The translations under genes and the position numbers were made by a program. From Psychrobacter sp. JCM 18901 (lineage in GTDB: Bacteria > Pseudomonadota > Gammaproteobacteria > Pseudomonadales > Moraxellaceae), in contig NZ_BAWH01000015.1 in assembly GCF_000586435.1 (NCBI RefSeq), positions 19,578 through 83,577 on the forward strand: 64,000 nt of DNA, read 5' to 3'. The notes beneath the pieces are model-generated. The model searched no databases and was not told the DNA's origin. It was given only the letters and a program-made list of their open reading frames with translations. Below, in pieces: positions 62,647 through 64,000 of the stretch. Position 1 is the stretch's first letter. Every line of letters begins with the position of its first letter.

Positions 62647-63722
62647 ATGAAAATACTATATGTTATTACAGGCTTAGGACAAGGAGGCGCTGAACGAGTT
62701 GTTTGTGACTTGGCGGATGCATGGTCCAAAAAGGGCATCAAGTTAGAATTGTGTATTTTGTAGGTGAGGTACTTACTAGACCAATATGTGAAGGTATTGA
62801 GTTAACGAAAGTTAGCTTGACCAATCTAATCTCTCTACCTGCTGCATATATTTTGCTATCAAAAATAATTAAAAGTTATCAGCCTGACGTTGTGCACTCG
62901 CATATGGTCCATGCAAACATTTTGACGCGCTTAGTTAAAATAGTAACTCCAATGAATAGATTGATATCCACCGCCCACAGTAGCAATGAGGGCGGTGCAC
63001 TACGTATGCTAGCTTATCGACTGACCAACCGCTTAGCTGATGTAAGCACCAATGTCAGCAACACGGCAGTTGCCTCTTTTGAATCAAGATATGCAGTACC
63101 AAAAAAAGGAATGAAAGCTATATATAACGGAGTGAATTTTGATGACTTTAGTTATAGTACGCAGGCAAAAATTGCAATAAAGGATGAGCTTGGGCTAGAT
63201 CAGAACTGCAAGGTGATTTTAGCAGTTGGTAGGTTTAATAAAGCAAAGAACTACCTTAATCTCTTGAGGTCCATAAGATTTTTAAAAAACGCTAATTCTA
63301 TTCCTTTTGTACTGATTATTGCAGGTGATGGTGAATTAAGGTCAGAAATCGAAAGACATATTATAGAGTTAGAATTAGATAAAGAAGTTATTTTGTTAGG
63401 TAGAAGGAGTGATATATCAACGTTGATGAGTGCTTGTGATACGTTCGTTTTATCATCTGATTATGAGGGGCTGCCGACAGTATTGATTGAAGCTTTAGCT
63501 TGTCAAGCAAACGTCGTTTCTACTGATGTTAGCGGCGCCCGTGAGATATTAGACGGTTATGGAAGTATCGTGCCTATTCGTAAGCCTGAAGCTTTAGCAA
63601 AGGCCATCGAAGCTAATTTATTAATTGAACAGAAGAACATTCTAGGTCGACAATATGCCAAAGACAAATTTGATATAAAGATTATTTCCGATGAATGGGT
63701 GGAAATATACCATGAGAAATAA
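62647..63722 (+). CDS. Family 4 glycosyltransferase, third gene (one frameshift)
   Basis: GT-B transferase of a different subgroup from the tandem pair. It starts MKILYVITGLGQGGAERVV at ATG 62647. One A is missing near 62720, after which it continues MVQKGHQVRIVYFVGEVLTR. The acceptor half has DVVHSHMVHANILTR and the donor half has VILAVGRFNKAKNYLNLLRS, LIIAGDGELRSEIE, and LSSDYEGLPTVLIEALACQA. Corrected length is about 358 residues. Its end overlaps the next gene by 11 bases. Confidence 0.87.
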
Positions 63723-64000
63723 ACAGCAATTATTCGAGAGATTTTCTAACTCTAATATATTTTTATTAGTTACCGCTATTTTTTTCTCAAAAATAATTGC
63801 ATTTGTACTGATGGAATACGATATTTTAATAATAAACTTGGGCGGTGGCAGCGATGCCAATTACTATAACTCTTATGCTGAAGGCTTTACAGATACCGCA
63901 GTAAATATTTGGCCAGTATTACTAAGGTGGTTAAATGATTATGGCTTGTATTCGCGTGATTTGACTACTTATTTCTTATTTTTTTTAAGTTTAATAGCCA
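63712..64000 (+). CDS. Membrane protein, N-terminal fragment, possibly the polysaccharide polymerase
   Basis: Starts at ATG 63712 inside the end of the upstream glycosyltransferase gene and runs off the window after 96 codons. A first hydrophobic helix (IFLLVTAIFFSKIIAFVLM) precedes a polar loop (GGGSDANYYNSYAEGFTDTA) and a second helix (YFLFFLSLIA). Position in the locus would suit a Wzy-like polymerase or similar polytopic enzyme, but the fragment alone does not prove it. Confidence 0.5.
   Translation, partial: MRNKQQLFERFSNSNIFLLVTAIFFSKIIAFVLMEYDILIINLGGGSDANYYNSYAEGFTDTAVNIWPVLLRWLNDYGLYSRDLTTYFLFFLSLIA

Noticed and set aside
1..64000. Programmed ribosomal frameshifting at the many 7-8 base A/T runs
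   Set aside because: The breaks hit unrelated housekeeping genes, occur in both directions and on both strands, and many are outside homopolymers. None shows a slippery heptamer with a downstream pseudoknot-like structure that I could identify.

Overview
The window looks like a chromosomal segment of a gammaproteobacterium of the family Moraxellaceae, most likely Psychrobacter. The evidence is the argB-algC-dut gene order, a fused nuoCD, the Moraxellaceae style of the proteins, and moderate GC that falls in the glycan locus at the right end. I see no rRNA, tRNA, insertion sequence, prophage or CRISPR array. One property affects every reading: about 43 single-base frame breaks cut roughly 30 genes, most of them housekeeping genes that cannot all be dead. 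Most apparent extra bases sit in A/T runs of 7-8, and most apparent missing bases are single bases elsewhere, often G or C. This is the signature of an unpolished consensus, so I annotate each broken gene over its full span and name the break points.

Layout. 1-6267 (minus): argB start, algC phosphomannomutase, dut, mgtE magnesium transporter, rep helicase. 7112-23454 (plus): the complete nuo operon (A, B, CD, E-N) for NADH:quinone oxidoreductase, closed by a terminator, with two different 20-bp tandem repeats in its non-coding parts. 23649-31913: fpr, two small unknown genes, a TonB-type protein, an MscS-type channel, ybeY, phoH and ubiH. 32081-34279: a second ubiquinone-type hydroxylase and the lysO lysine exporter.

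34544-40215 holds a lipid-type cluster: a CDP-alcohol phosphatidyltransferase, a fused alpha/beta-hydrolase/methyltransferase, a patatin-like protein whose Ser and Asp positions are replaced, an SDR dehydrogenase, and a convergent CdsA-like cytidylyltransferase. It recalls the E. coli ynbABC genes and may make or remodel an unusual phospholipid. 40321-45852 is an NAD biosynthesis block: nadA and nadB leftward, the NrtR-type regulator and nadC rightward. Two near-identical 25-bp palindromes lie in front of nadA and nadC, which suggests one NrtR regulon.

46155-50996 carries marC-type and LysE-type membrane genes, then three adjacent paralogous genes of unknown function (47704-49910) sharing a C-terminal helical domain, two of them membrane-anchored and one with an EF-hand-like loop, and then rluB. 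51578 to the end is a surface-polysaccharide locus: wza, wzc, a UDP-HexNAc 4,6-dehydratase of the WbpM/PglF type, a PglK-type ABC flippase, one family-2 and three family-4 glycosyltransferases (two of them a tandem duplication), and the start of a membrane protein that may be the polymerase. The three-paralogue cluster and the lipid cluster are the best candidates for undescribed biology.
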